Shown in pieces: positions 9,080 through 22,000 of a stretch of 30,837 bases of DNA (the stretch's first letter is position 1; each line of letters begins with the position of its first letter). The DNA is from Phaeoceros laevis (lineage: Eukaryota > Anthocerotophyta > Anthocerotopsida > Notothyladales). The stretch lies in NCBI GenBank assembly GCA_049999765.1, contig JBNGIQ010005189.1, positions 1 through 30,837 on the forward strand, given 5' to 3'. A program made the translations under genes and the position numbers. The notes under the pieces were generated by a model, which worked only from the letters and a program-made list of their open reading frames with translations, ran no database searches and had not been told where the DNA came from.

Positions 9080-12000
9080 TCAACGGCCATCAGCTGAAGT
9101 AAAAGAGTCTACAAATCCCGTTGGCGGATTAGGAAGACTTGCCCCCGTGCGGTCAATATCGCTCGCTGAGGAACCCTCATAAGCCTGCCATCTCCTCAAA
9201 GCCTGTGGGAGAGTGAGTTCCAAGTCAATTCCACCATTTTCCTCAGCGTCAAAGCTTGTTGGCCTCCATCTCTCCACCAAAGGAGCCAAGACATTGACGG
9301 CGTGTCCCATATCTGGACGTTGGTAAGGCTCTCGTGCAGTACAATGCCCTGCAAGTTCAGCCACTGTTGCAACGGCCTGAACAGTTTCTTCTGTCAACTC
9401 GATCGTGCTGTCAACTGCCCTCTGAAGTGCCTCCTTGTTGAGATTCATGCGCTTAAACCAGGTCACAAGGTGGACATTTTCTTCAGACTGGGAGTCATCT
9501 AGTGCCCTCCGACCAGTCAGGAGTTCCATGAGGATAACTCCGAAACTGAACACATCTGCCTTGGTCGTAACACGCCCCGTCACTGCAGCACATTTCAGCC
9601 ACACCATTAACACCTTCGGAACCCACAGAGCTTACAAAGTTCTGCTAGCTGCTAACATACAAAGGGTACGCGAAGGGCAAAAGAAGAAACAAAGAGCAAA
9701 CGTGGCTTACCAGCATACTCTGGTGCAAGATATCCGAAGGTGCCAGCAAGTCTGGTTTCCACAGAATATTTGCCTTCTGGTGCTAACTTGACCAGCCCAA
9801 AATCCGAAACCTTGGCTCGAAGATCGTCGCCCAAAAGGATGTTGGAAGGCTTCAGATCACGGTGGATGAAACTCTGGTGTGCAAGTCCATGCAGGTACTC
9901 AATGCCTCGGGCGACATCAAGAGCAATCACCAGTCTCTGTTTCCAAGTCAAAGGCTTGCACTCGTATCTGGCGTACTCGAACAGGTGCTGGCTCAGTGTG
10001 CCTTGCGGCATGTACTCGTAGACCAGCAGTTTCTCATTGCCATCAACACAGTAACCCAGCAAGCCCACCAGATGCCTATGACGAACCTTTGTGAGCACCT
10101 GAATCTCAGCTTGGAACTCATCCATGCCTTTGTTCGATACTACAGCAGCCTCCATCCTCTTCACAGCAATCTTAGTGCCATCCCCGAGTTCGCCAAGGTA
10201 CACCACTCCAAATCCGCCCCTACCCAGTATGTTCTTATCGCTGAAATTGTCAGTTACTTCCCTCAAAACCTGAATGGATATAAAAATGTTGGTTCCCTCT
10301 ACCTGCATTCCGCTGGGTCCACCCTGGCCGCCTCTTCCATCCACTTCCATGGCACTGCCATTCGCTACAACAACTTTCACCACCTCGTCCGATTCCCTGG
10401 TAGGCTCCGTCAAATTGTTGGGGCTTTGTACCCGCCATGCACCCACGCGCTTCCTTTTGTAGAGGAAGTAAGCACAAAGTGCAATCAAGGCCAACAAAAC
10501 TACAGCCCCAACAACTGAACCGACTATCACTCCAACTGACACAGATGAAGACTTGGCGGATCCGGCAGAAGTTCCATTGCTGTTGCCAGGTGAGGATCCT
10601 GGAGCAGCTGGGGGGGACGGCGGGGAGCCAGGAGAAGGGGGAGACCGAGCAGCAGGAGGAGGAGGAGCTGTACCCGGAGCTGTACCCGGAGCTATACCCG
10701 GAGTTGAAGGCACAGACCCGTCAATTTGAGGGTTTCCGGTGACTTTGAGGACACCGGGAGGAAAGTCAGGAGGAATCGGGCCAGATAGGTTATTGTACTC
10801 CAGATCCACGCTCTTGATACCTGGAAGCTTGGCAAGCCCCGCAGGGATGGTTCCTGTCAGATTGTTTCGGCTCAATACCAGTGTTGTCAGGCCTGTCAGG
10901 TTGGCAAGAAAAGGAGAGATTGTGCCTGTCAAGTTAGCTGTGGGGAGGTTTATCGTCGCCACCTTCCCGCTGGTACAGGTAATACCTGACCATGTGCAAG
11001 GGTCAGCCCCCTGCCAGGTGCTCAACTGAGAGGGATAATTCACTGCATCCAAGAACTCGATAAGAGCAGCCACTTCCGTTGTGCACGCAACACCAGGAGT
11101 CAGCGAGCAGAACCTGTTCCCCGCCAAATTCAAGGTGGCAGCAGGTGGTAACGCGGGAATGTCTCCAACAAGCTTGTTGTTCTGCACGCTGAAGACCGTC
11201 AAGGCTGCAAGCCTAGAAAAGTCGTTAGGAATAGTGCCAACCAAACCGTTGTCATTGAGCTCCAAGTCAGTCATGCCAATTGCATTGCTCAGGGTCTCCG
11301 GTATAGTTCCGCTGAAAGCATTCTGGCCCAGCCAAAGCGTGGTGAGGGAGGCCAAGCTTCCCACCACAGTTATAGGGCCCGACAGGCCCGGCAGCGCCTG
11401 AGTGTTGAGCTTCAAAGTCTTCAGTGCAAAAAGCCCGCTGAAAGTGTCCGGAATACCCCCGGAGAGGCTGTTCCCACCAAGACTGAGCGCCTCCAGCTTC
11501 GAGAACGTCCCAATGAAGTCCGGAATGACGCCTTTGATGTTGCACTTGGGCATTGTAAGCGTCGTCAACGATGGAGCAGAGCTGGCCAGGCCAGCGGGGA
11601 TGGACCACCCCGTGGTACCGTTGAGCCCGGGGTTGTTGTCCATCGACAATATCTGCAGAGCCGGCAAGTTGTCGAAGAAGTTCCCAGGAATAGAGCTGAA
11701 ATTGTTGTTGGCCAAGTAGAGCGTGGTCAGTGTCGTGATCCCGGCAAAGGACGGGAGAGGCCCTGTGAAGTAGTTGTTCTGCGCATCCAGCCGCACGAAA
11801 GAAGGCAGCTGCGAAATGCTCTGGCTCAGCGTCCCAGTGAGGCCCAAGTCCTTCAAGTAGAGAGTGTTGACGTCCCCTGCGTTGGTGCATCCAACCACTG
11901 CCCACCCCGTGCCGCAGGGATCAGCACCCGCCTGCGTAGGCCAGCCGGCCCTATCCGCATTGGTGATCTCATTGAAGATGTCTCCCAGCACCCTCATACT

Positions 12001-12108
12001 CAGGTCGGTCGTCACTCCCGCGGCTCCAACCAGCAAAAGAAGCAGGCACAGCACCACTCCCTCCCACCGCCTCCACACCCCTGCACTGCCGCACCCTCCT
12101 CCTTTCAT
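9080..12108 (-). CDS. TMK: TMK-like leucine-rich-repeat receptor kinase
   Basis: Two exons, 12108-9711 and 9582-9080, are joined by a 128-base GT-AG intron (donor CTG|GTAAGC, acceptor CTGCAG|TG) and give 966 aa. The intron splits the codon after APEYA in the activation segment, and the join gives [20 protein letters not shown]. Layout: signal peptide 1-32 (hydrophobic [12 protein letters not shown]); LRR block about 85-330 with an N-terminal DPCGTGW cap; a non-LRR gap and second cap [10 protein letters not shown] (369-378); three more LRRs to about 450; Pro/Ser hinge 465-510 with GTAPGTAP repeats; membrane span 523-550; kinase from about 620. The kinase shows GRGGFG 629-634, Lys650, HRDLKPSN 749-756, DFG 769-771 and APE 795-797, so it appears active and of RD type. 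The split LRR block is the hallmark of TMK kinases, which act at the plasma membrane in auxin-linked signalling in Arabidopsis (about 940 aa there). Confidence 0.94.
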
Positions 12109-13734
12109 CTTCCCCGACCGTACACCACGCTTACGATGCTTCTTCCAATCAGCTCCCAGGTTGCTGCTTCCTCAGCAGCGCATTCACTCTCCGGCTATCA
12201 CTCAGGCGGCAAAAAGCTCCTACATGGGCCTCCCGCCCCTCCTCCGCACCAACTCCACAGCCTCCTCAGCGGCCGCCAAACATCAAAATTTCGAACACCT
12301 CCGTCCTGCTGCTGCAACTCAGCAGCAAACCAGCGCAACAATCAGGGCTTCCACTCCCCCTTCCCCTCAAGAGATGCAGCACTCGGCCGTACAACGCGGT
12401 GCCGGCGAAGAACGCAGCTACCCGGCAGCGCTGCCGGCCAGAAGGAGTGAGCTTCCAGCAAAACCACGCGCAGCTCGCGCTCTCAGGGTGACCAGATCGA
12501 CACGCCTGCTCCCATGCTATGCGAAGCGCGGACAGCTAAGAGGCGATCTCACGGCCTGGCCTCCCTCGCGTCCGGTCTGCTTCCGCTCTGTTGTGTCCAG
12601 CCTGGAAGCGCTTATAGCAAGGAAGGCGCAACTCCTGCCTGCCGCCGGCCTGTCGGGTCCGGTCCTGCTGCCTGCTGGCGGGTCCGACTTCCGAGTTCGA
12701 AGCCCCCGTCAGTCACTTGCACTTTACTCGGCGGTAACAAGGGCGTCGCCGAGCAATGCGGTGGGTCCAGTTCGAACCCCCGAGTAGTTTGGCTGGTTCC
12801 GTTCCGCTAGGAGCCATCCCGAGCATACTTTATGGAAGCCAATGAAACGCGCCAAGCAAGTTTCTTATGTTTGGGAAACACATAGACTAGATAGGGTTTC
12901 GCCGTTGCCCAGCCCAGCCGGATCCGATGCAAATCATCAGTGGAAAGACAACTCGGCACACCAAGCTTGCCTTGTCGATTCTAAGTCGGAATAGGGGCCT
13001 AAATAAAAATAACACGAAATAATTTCAAATAAACTTCTTCTTCTTCCACCACATGTTTGTCATGTGCACGACAGAATTGATTTTCGTTATGACGCCTCAA
13101 TGTATGTACAGCATATTATCCAGCATGTATTGTATGATAATGGTAGATGCTGAACCACAGCTTGGCGGGTTGGCGAGTGCGAGCAAATCCCAACCGCCGA
13201 GAAGCGGAATAACTTACTATACTTTGTGCGGGACGGGATGGTTAGGACGACCTCTTTTGTTTGCGAGCCTGCCTGGGGTGAGGTAACATTTGGAGCGGCG
13301 CGCAACGAATGGTGTGTACGAGAAGCAGGTGCACGCCGTTGGTTCGGCCCGGCGCGCCCGTACCCGCCCGACTACCAGCCGGTCTTCGCCGAGTTCCTAG
13401 GCAACTGTCAGCAGGTGGCCCTGGCCGGTCGAGCTAATCGAAGACTCGTGGCGTGACTGCCACGCACACGGCGCATGTGCCGGTGGACCCGCACCCCCGG
13501 TTAACGTTGCAGCCATTTTCCGATTCAGCGTGGACGAATATTCATCCGTCTAATGAGGGTGACGTTTATGTTGTTCTCAGTTGCATGACGGTCGCATGCT
13601 CTTCATCAACGTTCAATGAATAGTCTTACTGTGGCTATGGCCCAGTGGTGGCTGCTGCAAAGCTCTGTGAATTCGCAGAGTGTTCAGTTCCCATGTGCAG
13701 TTGGCTAAACACCATAATCAACTTACTACTACTC
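12109..13734. other. Intergenic, TMK promoter/5' UTR and UFD1 3' flank
   Basis: On the minus strand the 600-700 GC-rich bases next to 12109 are the expected leader and promoter of the receptor kinase. Bases near 13735 form the UFD1 3' flank. A long plus-strand frame (11864-12787) and other open frames here have Pro/Ser/Ala-rich, low-complexity translations typical of GC-rich leader DNA. I see no third gene, tRNA or mobile element. Confidence 0.55.
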
Positions 13735-15819
13735 CTACAGGGTGTATTTCTTCCCTGTAAAGGCTTGGAACTTGGGTGGCTCGTCCTCCGATGGCTCCTG
13801 CTTTTGTGGCTCCTCTTTGTTTTCTACTTTCCTGGGGGTGGAGGCAGCCTGCAGTCACAAGCAGAAAGATAGGAAAAAAGAGTGACTGAAGTCGGAACGC
13901 ATGCTAATGGGGTTCTGAGATGGGTTTGACGACAAGGATTGCGAGGGGGCATGTGAAGGGAGAAAGGACCTTGGGAGGTGCAGTCTTATCATCGATGCTC
14001 GTCCCGAAGATCAGCTTGCCCGGAGGTCTCTGAGGGGAGGGAGTCAGCGCCTGTGGACTCGATGCTGTGGTGTTGCTTCGTCGTGGTGAGATGACGTCGG
14101 AGCCAGCTCTGGCGGTAGGGGGTGTGACAACCTTGGTGGGTTTGCCATCCAGTCGCCTAGCTGATCCTTGAAAAGGATTGAACTTTGGTGGTTCTGGGGC
14201 TTCCTTGGCTGCTGTAACAAACCCGTGAGAGGGAGATTAGTTTCTCATGCCTGGTCTGGAAGAGTGGTTAGTTGTTGACCCCAAACTGGATGAGAATATA
14301 ATGTCAAAATGGGAGATGAATACCAAAGCACAAGTGAACACACCTCAACAATAATAGTCCGACAAAATGTTGGCAAAGTGGGACCCTGAACTCCATCCGT
14401 GCTCAGCCATTGTAGAACCGCAGATAGATGCAAACGCACTGGTATGCTGCTACAAGGTCTGGACCTTGCGTACCTTGCGGTGTAGAGACCACAGGAACTT
14501 GGATGGTGGCAGGTACGCGTTCTTGCTCCTTGTAGTCCAAAGGCAGGGCAAAGTCCACTTCGCAGTCTGTCTCGATAACGGATACGGCATTTGCTGGTTT
14601 TGCCTCAATGATGTGGATGTAGTACTCTTTCTTGTTGTATGCCACCATTATGTTGTCGCCAACTGTAAGACAAGAAAAATTCCTCAACGTGGTCTCCAAG
14701 CTGCCAGAAACAAACACTGGAAGTTAAGCTTCTCAGATTGAGAAACAAGACCCGGTGGAATGATTGTGACAGGCAACCTTGGAGAAGACACTCTGCGCAC
14801 ACTAATTCGATAACATATGCACACCAATTCAATAATACTGCACCTACACGGCCTTTGGATTGGATATATCCAGAAAATCTTGGGTATGCGGTTGCAACTT
14901 CACAAAAGTTCCTTTTGGAAGAGTCGCACTCTTAATTTTCAAGAGATCACCTTCTTGGAGAAACATGTTCTGCATCATCTGCATGTCAAGCGTAATAGAA
15001 AATGGTCAATTACAGCCGGCTGACAAAGTCACTGGATTCAGATCACAAAACTAGGGCAAGAGAACACACCCAGTAAGGCAGATATATCACGCCTTCTTCA
15101 GCGACAAACTCCAAAACTCCACAGTGTGAAGTACGCAAAGTTTGCGGATTGTGTACTTCAAAAAGCATAGGGTAGTCGATGCGAAGTGACGCTGCAACAG
15201 TAATTGAGATCAACATGACAGATAAAGGAGAGACTCACGGTGCAACCCTAACAGCACTAGCCAAATTCCATATCCTTTTTTCTCGAATTCCAGAGAGGGC
15301 ACCTCACCTAAACGGTCAAGAGCGGAAGGAGGCATTATCACTTCACGTGTGTCGAACACATTGCAGTGATGGCACAAAACAAACACGTCAGAAACTTGAG
15401 AGGTATCCGAAAATCCTTCTTATGAACACCACCTGCGAGACAGCATGCAGATGAAACAACCAGCAAAACAACTGTGCCATCAACAACAGTATTCCTCTCA
15501 ACGTATGCTGCAACCGAAACCCGCAGCAACCTGATGCTGGCATACCAAACTCACCTTTATCTCCATTCTCCAAATGCGGCTGCATCCAAACAACTAGAGT
15601 TCAGCAAGTAGACTGCAAATTCGAGTGCAGACATTTTTCGATCAGCGCTATCCACGAGTGCGCAATTTTAGAACGTTTGGCTGAATACTCATGATCCAGA
15701 TCGACAATCACCTTGTCGATGAAGGATGCCGAGTAGCATCGGTAGTTCTGCTCGAATCTGGCGGAATTGGGAAACCCCAACCCGCCGAAGCCGGCATGGA
15801 ACGGCATCAGGTCCGACAT
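13735..15819 (-). CDS. UFD1: UFD1, ubiquitin recognition factor of the CDC48 complex
   Basis: Eight exons give 1002 coding bases and 333 aa: 15819-15712, 15579-15555, 15340-15308, 15191-15070, 14978-14848, 14700-14474, 14211-13970 and 13848-13735. All phases agree. UFD1 pairs with NPL4 as the adaptor that lets the CDC48/p97 ATPase pull ubiquitinated proteins out of membranes and complexes for proteasomal degradation. The N-terminal UT3 domain (about 20-195) shows [15 protein letters not shown], the junction-spanning [48 protein letters not shown] and [17 protein letters not shown]. The C-terminal part is flexible, with two SHP-like CDC48-binding boxes ([11 protein letters not shown] 226-236, [11 protein letters not shown] 323-333). 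Exon 2 is only 25 bases. The exon 7 acceptor is CAGCAG, so one alanine may be optional. The start at 15819 has A at -3; a longer in-frame start at 15870 is possible but atypical for the family. Confidence 0.95.
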
Positions 15820-16030
15820 GGTTTTAGGCTCTGCAGATTTGCGCCGAATTTTCGCCTGCAGGTATAACATAGATCCTCAGGCTAGAGGCGCATTTCTCGT
15901 AGGGCGTGGAAGAAATTCCGAAAAATGAAAGACCATCGATGCAGATGCGTACGACAGGAAGAAAGAGTCCTTTCCAAATTTCACTAGAATACATTACGGA
16001 TCGTAATAATACATATGTACGTGAACACAC
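15820..16030 (-). promoter_or_regulatory. Short spacer: kinesin 3' end and UFD1 promoter
   Basis: Only 211 bases separate the kinesin stop codon (16031-16033) from the chosen UFD1 start (15819), both on the minus strand. This must hold the kinesin 3' untranslated region and poly(A) site plus the UFD1 promoter and leader, unless UFD1 transcription starts within the kinesin gene. No convincing TATA box or poly(A) motif was identified. Confidence 0.5.
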
Positions 16031-19000
16031 CTAGGCTTTGGCTTTCGACCTAGACTGAGATCCCCAAGTCCGAAGTCCATCACTCACAATGTTTTGATTG
16101 ATCGGAGTCAAAGGAACCCTTCCGCTCCCGCAGGTCGGGACATAGGAGGGAGTGTTGCATCCTTCTCTCTCTGCAACAATCTTCGAGCCTTCTCGCCGCG
16201 TTCTTGGCGTCTGCTCGGTCCCAAGGTGGAGTAAGCATTTATACATCATTTATACTTTGTCAACTCGTTGAACAAGGAAATAGACGGAGGGCTCTGTTTC
16301 TACCTGCGAGTTAGTCGCCATAGTCGGAACTGGCGATAGAGGTGCCGTGTTTCCTGAGTACTGTAGATGTGTGATGTTTACTTGGTTGGAAATGAACTCA
16401 AGCTCTGTGGTCAATTGCCGAACTTGGTCCTCAAGTTTGCATTTCTGAAACATAAGCTCCTTCATTCCGGCCTGGTACTCAAGACCATTCTTGCCATTAA
16501 AATAAGACACTAGCAGTAGATAAGCAGACAAACATGCTAAGCGATCAGGTGTAGTCTGGACCTCTTCTGAACTTGCTTCTCTCGTCTTTGCTTCCTCTCG
16601 CAGCTTTCGGATTATGTCCCGCCGGAACTAAAAGAAATTGGTAATGGTCAGCACCTCTCAGCATGCCTAGAACTTACAAACCACACAAATGTACCACCCT
16701 CGATAACGTTGATTACCTTGGCGCGTTCCTCGGCAATCTTCACACGATGTTTCAGATTGCAATTCTCATTTTCGATCTCAAGGATCCTATCCTGCCCTGG
16801 ATCCTGCATTAGTTCTGAGCACTGAGCCCTGCGTTCAAGAAGAGTTGTTAAGCGGGACACCACCAATTGTTACACGCCAAACTGGCATCAAGACATTTCG
16901 TACCTTGCTTTCGCCAGTTCAGCAACCAGATCTTCAATCTCAAGTCTGGACGCCGCGACTTCTTCTTGTAGCTTTCGATATTCCTGTCCCACCATTGAAC
17001 TGGGTTGGCTAATGCTTCCTATGACTAAGTTGCCGCAATTCGTACATTCACAAAGAGCTTACCACTGTCTTTCCCCCTTCAGCCATCTGGGAAACCCCCG
17101 AGTGTCGTCGATGCAATTGCCCATTTCTATTGAGCCCATCAATCTCCCATAATGCCTCTTTCAACCGACCCTTGTAAACTTCTTCTCTCTCTTTCGTACA
17201 TTGAAGACCCACTTGCAGTTTCAAGTTTGATGTAGACAACTGCATGTTGTACTGCAGCAAAAACAGCCATCTTCAATTCAGGAAAACAGCCACCTTTCAT
17301 AGAATACACCTTCAGTACAGCATGCAGAGTTGACTTCAAGGTGAGTTCATCTCATAGCCAGTGAAAAAACTTCACGTTCTGCGCACCTCTTTCAAAAGAT
17401 TGTTCTCTGCTTCCAGATCCACCCTGAGAGTGAGAAGACATGTTGTGAAAAGAACGCATGGTATATTCAAATGCATTTGCAGGCCCCCTGGCAACAGTCG
17501 GATGAAAGGCTACTCACACAGCAGACAAACTATGAAAGAGTACTCACCTTGAACACATTTCTTCTATCTTGCTGTTTGAAAGGACGGAAGATGCTGCAGT
17601 TTGAGCCCACTCAGTCAACTCCATCTGTGGTTGACCATCCAAACAAGACAAGAAATAAGCTGGTTCAGATTGGCCGAGTGCCTGTCAGCAATACTCCAAG
17701 AATACATCACAGCTTTCCGGCAGCATCTAAGACACCAGTGGGCAAAACACAGGAATCCAGGCGTCTGAAAAAGGGCAGATCGGAGGGCAACAAAAACTTT
17801 GGACGAAAGTAGACTCAAGGTCTACCCTGCAATGGGGTTAGAACGTACCGTCGCTTCCTCTTTGAACAGCTTAAGTGGAAGACTAGACTCTCCTTTGCGA
17901 GCCTTCATCTGCATTTCATTTACCGGCAAGTTTGAACTCTCCAAACTTTTAGCCAGCTGAACAATCAGCTGCTCCGATTCCAGCAGCTTTTCTGAGAGAA
18001 ACTTGATTCTTGCATTATGTTCTTCAGTGATGTGATCAATTTTGTCACAGAAAACCTAGAATTCAGCAGAAAACAAAGCTCGTCAGACCCTTACAACAGC
18101 CTTGCTCCTCGGAATCACGTCATAAAAATTTTAGAGTGTAAGAGGAACAAACTGTGGAAATCTCCGTGCATTTCTTCTCAAGACCTGAAATAACTTCCAC
18201 GTACTCCTGGAGGGCTGACGACATCTGTCTGATTTGATTTGACTGTGCCAGTCTGAAGGGGAAGGCACAAGACCTGGTCAGCTAATTAAGTTACGGACAG
18301 AGAGGCCACGACTCGAGTTTACAATGTGCAACCACTGGAGATGTTAAGTACAGAACCTGGCTCCAAGCTCCGCTGTTAGTTCCTGTTTGACTTCAGCAGT
18401 TTCCTCCTCAGAGACCGTACAACGAGCTTGCATGACGTTTAATTGAGAGTTTAAGAGTTCAAGCTGCCAAAAGCACCGTCAGTGTGCGGTAACAATCCGA
18501 AGGATAGTCAAGCTACAAGGATCTACCTTTTTGTGTGCATCATCACACTGGTCTTGCAATCTTCTAGTCAAAGCTGCCTTCTCCACCTCAAACTCAGTGT
18601 AGGCGTCTGTGAGTTGCTGGTGCAAACCATAAATAACATGTAAGAAGCAGATTTGAACTTAACCCTGGCCGACATCAAGCAGGAACAATGATGCCAACCT
18701 GAAAGAGGCCTTTGTTTTCGTTCATAAGCTCAGTCATTCTCAATTGGCTTGCGGCTTCCTGCTCCTCTAGCCTTGCTACCTGTGTTGGTTTAACCATCCA
18801 AAACATATATCTTGAACATACACATATCTTGAAACATACATCTGTTGTTCGAAAACAGAGTCGAGTTTGAGCAACACATGGAAGTGCACAAAAATAATGG
18901 ATCACCAAACGCTGCATTTTGTTGTTGCAGCACATCTTTCTCCAATGTACAGATCTTCTTGAAAACACAGGGATGTACCTTTTCGTGTGCATCTTTGGAA

Positions 19001-22000
19001 ACTTTATCACAATGGTCTTTCATTCTTCCAGCCCAAGCTGACTTCTCCACCTCAAACTCAGTGTAGGCGTCTGTAAGTTGCTGATGTGGACCAACGAGAT
19101 GGTGTAAGAAGCAGATGAGGAACGTAAACCTTGCCTGAAAACAGGAAAACTGATGCACTAACCTGAACAAGGTCTTCGTTTTCCTTCATTAGCTCAGCCA
19201 ATTTTGATTGGCTTGTGGCTTCATGCTCCTCTATCCTTGCCGCCTGGGTTGATTTGAGCATCCACACAAATTCTGAACAATTACATCTGTTGTTCAAAGC
19301 CAGAGTTGAGTTTAAAGAGCACAAGAATGCAGAGACACAATGGGTTCACCAGAGATGCACTTTGTTGTTGCAGCGCCTCTTTCTCCAGGACTGACGCTTT
19401 CCATTGCTCAGATGTCTCTTCTAGCTCAGCTTTCAGCCTTGCCGAGTTGTCATCCTTGAGCTTGCTCTCCTCCTTCAGAGTTTCTAGCGTGGTCTCAGCA
19501 GATGTAAGTTGATCCTTCAGGGTAGTTCCGAGGTTTTCCGCTTCAAGAACAGAAAACTCCAATTTTGAACACAATTCCTGTAAAACCAGTCATGGTTGTA
19601 TGAATTACTGCCCCTAACCAAGACTAAAAACATCTTCTTGTCACAAGCAGTGACAAACAAATTGGCTGTTGATGCAATTTAACACAGTTGTTAGCAAAAA
19701 GAATCTTAGTGGTAGGTCCTATACTCACAACCAAGAAGGAACACGCTCCTTCATCAAAGACCATTCTGCGGTTGAATTCAGAGGAGCTCACCTGTAAAAC
19801 TTCTATATCAAAAGAAGCCTTTTCCAGCTCTGTAGTTCGCATCTGAAGTGCCTGCTCCAGTGAAGACAGCTGCTGCTTAGTCTTACTTAGGGCGGGAGCC
19901 ATTGATTCTCGTCTTTTCTCAGCTATTGATTCGCGTCGATTGATATCACGCTGTAGCAGAGTGCTTCCTCGGAGATGCTTGAGCTCTCGTTCCACGTTAG
20001 CCTTATCTGCCTGTTTCACATTAACAACCTTAGGATGAGATGGGACCTGCATCTTTCAGCCAGGGTGGCAGGAACATACATCACCCCACATGACAATGTC
20101 AAGAAACAGAACCTCAAGCTTGCTCTTATCCTGTAAAGTTGACTTCAGCTTAGCTTGGATCTCCTTGGACTTTGTTTTGTGCATGTCCAACTCCTTCCTA
20201 AGAGCATCACGCTCCTTTTCCACAAGGAGTGGAGCCATCCTCAGAGATGCCAACTCTTTCCGAAGAGCCAGAAGATCAGAATGAGACTGCGATGATTCGC
20301 TCTCGAAATAAACCTTGAACAAACATACAAGTCTGCTTTAGTAAAGATTCATGAGGAAAACACCAAACTCACTGCGTACAGCACTCCCTGGGTAAGGACC
20401 AACAGCTTCTCCTTCTACACGAGCCTTTCACTATTAAAGGAGTATAGGACATGAAAAGTGGACCCAGGAAAATTTAAGAGTGACTACCTTCTCTTGCTCC
20501 AGATCTCGGAGCCTCCCACAGAGGACTGTATATTGCTCATCCTTGTCTACCAAGAGCAGCTCAATCTCTGTCAGTTTGCTCTTGTATGTGAATAGCTCCA
20601 CTTTTGCAACTTCCAACTTTCTATTAGACTCTTCTAGTTGAGCACTTAAAGTCTCGTTGTTATGTCTCAAGGCCTCCAGCCCGATTGACACATCCGAGCT
20701 ACATTGCACTTCGTGCAGGTCTTCAACTTGGTTGTCTGGTCCATGAGTCGTTATAGACAACCCACTCGGAGTATTCCCTGGTGACGAGGCAGAATCGGTA
20801 TATGACTTAGATAACATTGTTTCTGTATCACATGTGTCTGTCTTGGCAATCAGGAGATGGTCCTCTTGACAGATAACCTCCTGCTCTGGGGTTGTCATGT
20901 CTTCAGAAAATCTTTCTCTCGTAGCCAGTGTCTGTATGCCATTGAGTTGCTCCTCCAAATGTTGGACATGGCTTAATTTACTTCCCAACTCTTCCTCGAG
21001 GAGAATCAATTTCTGTTTCAAGGACTCAACCTGTTGCAGTGCATGCAGCCTTTGACAGTTGGCATCCTGCATGTCTGCATGTGGCAACCAGAGCTCTTGT
21101 ACCTTCTCAAGGAATACGTTAATCTGACCCTTCACAGCCTCAAGAACCGTGTATCTTCCAGCCAGCTTCCATGCTGGATCAATTGTAGAAACATGTGTAG
21201 TTGCTGCCTCGGAGGTTTGTGCCGCACAGGATACAGGCTCTGGCAACTGGATCGGTTCAATTTGATTTAACACACCACCTCTCTCAAAACGAGTTTCCGC
21301 ATCCTTAGCTGCGTTCTCCAAGTTCAACCCCAAACAGATCTGATTTGTCAGATTTTGTAACTCCTTGATCAAAGATGTCTTCTCTGCCTCATAATCTGAT
21401 ACACTCCGTTGTAATAGGTCTTGAACATGAAGCTCAACAATCTTGAGCACCTCTTGTGTCGTCAGCATAACCCCTTTCTTCGAGTCTTCATTAGTACAAC
21501 CACCACAAACATGTCTTTCAAGAAGTGATTCTAGGTTGCCCAATGTATCAGGGATCGCTGGATTTGATTTTCTTGATAAAGACTCTTGAGCTTCTCCATG
21601 ATGGGGAAATTGAGCAGCAGCAGTCCCCAGCTGAATAGCAGCCCCTTCTGAACCTGGTTCTTCAGCTAATAGCCTTGATGCTTCCAGACCGCAGACCATT
21701 CCAGTCTGCATTTTTTCCTCGTGGCCCACATGGGAAGTCAATTTGCTCCTAGGGCACATGTCTGAGGGTGTGCATACACCATCTCTGCAGACAGTCATAC
21801 TACTGGTGGCAGGGGAGTTCTTCATTTCTTCAATAATCGATGCTTTTAAGCAGAGTTCCAGATTGAGCCTGGCGTTTTCCGATCCAAGATAACTTGCATT
21901 CTGTTCAGCTTTTGCCAGCTTCAGAGACAGTTCAGCCTTCTCTGTTTCTAGCCTTGCAAGGTCCTCTCGCAGAGCTGTAACAGGATCTGGGATAATCGCC

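Noticed and set aside
11267-11905. 212-codon minus-strand frame within the TMK LRR region
   Set aside because: It is the second frame of the same strand as the LRR coding sequence and is explained by the GC-rich third positions of the real frame.
11864-12787. 307-codon plus-strand frame overlapping the TMK start and leader
   Set aside because: It is antisense to the signal peptide and GC-rich leader of the receptor kinase, low in complexity (Ser/Pro/Ala/Arg), with no domain.
12745-12790. tRNA T-arm-like sequence (GGTCCAGTTCGAACCCCC)
   Set aside because: The bases on either side of TTCGA do not form a five-pair stem, and no acceptor, D or anticodon arm can be drawn around it.
18903-18965. 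Possible extra kinesin exon ([12 protein letters not shown])
   Set aside because: It is the duplicated end of exon 24. Its donor is shifted by one base, so including it would break the phase with the next exon; treated as a relic.
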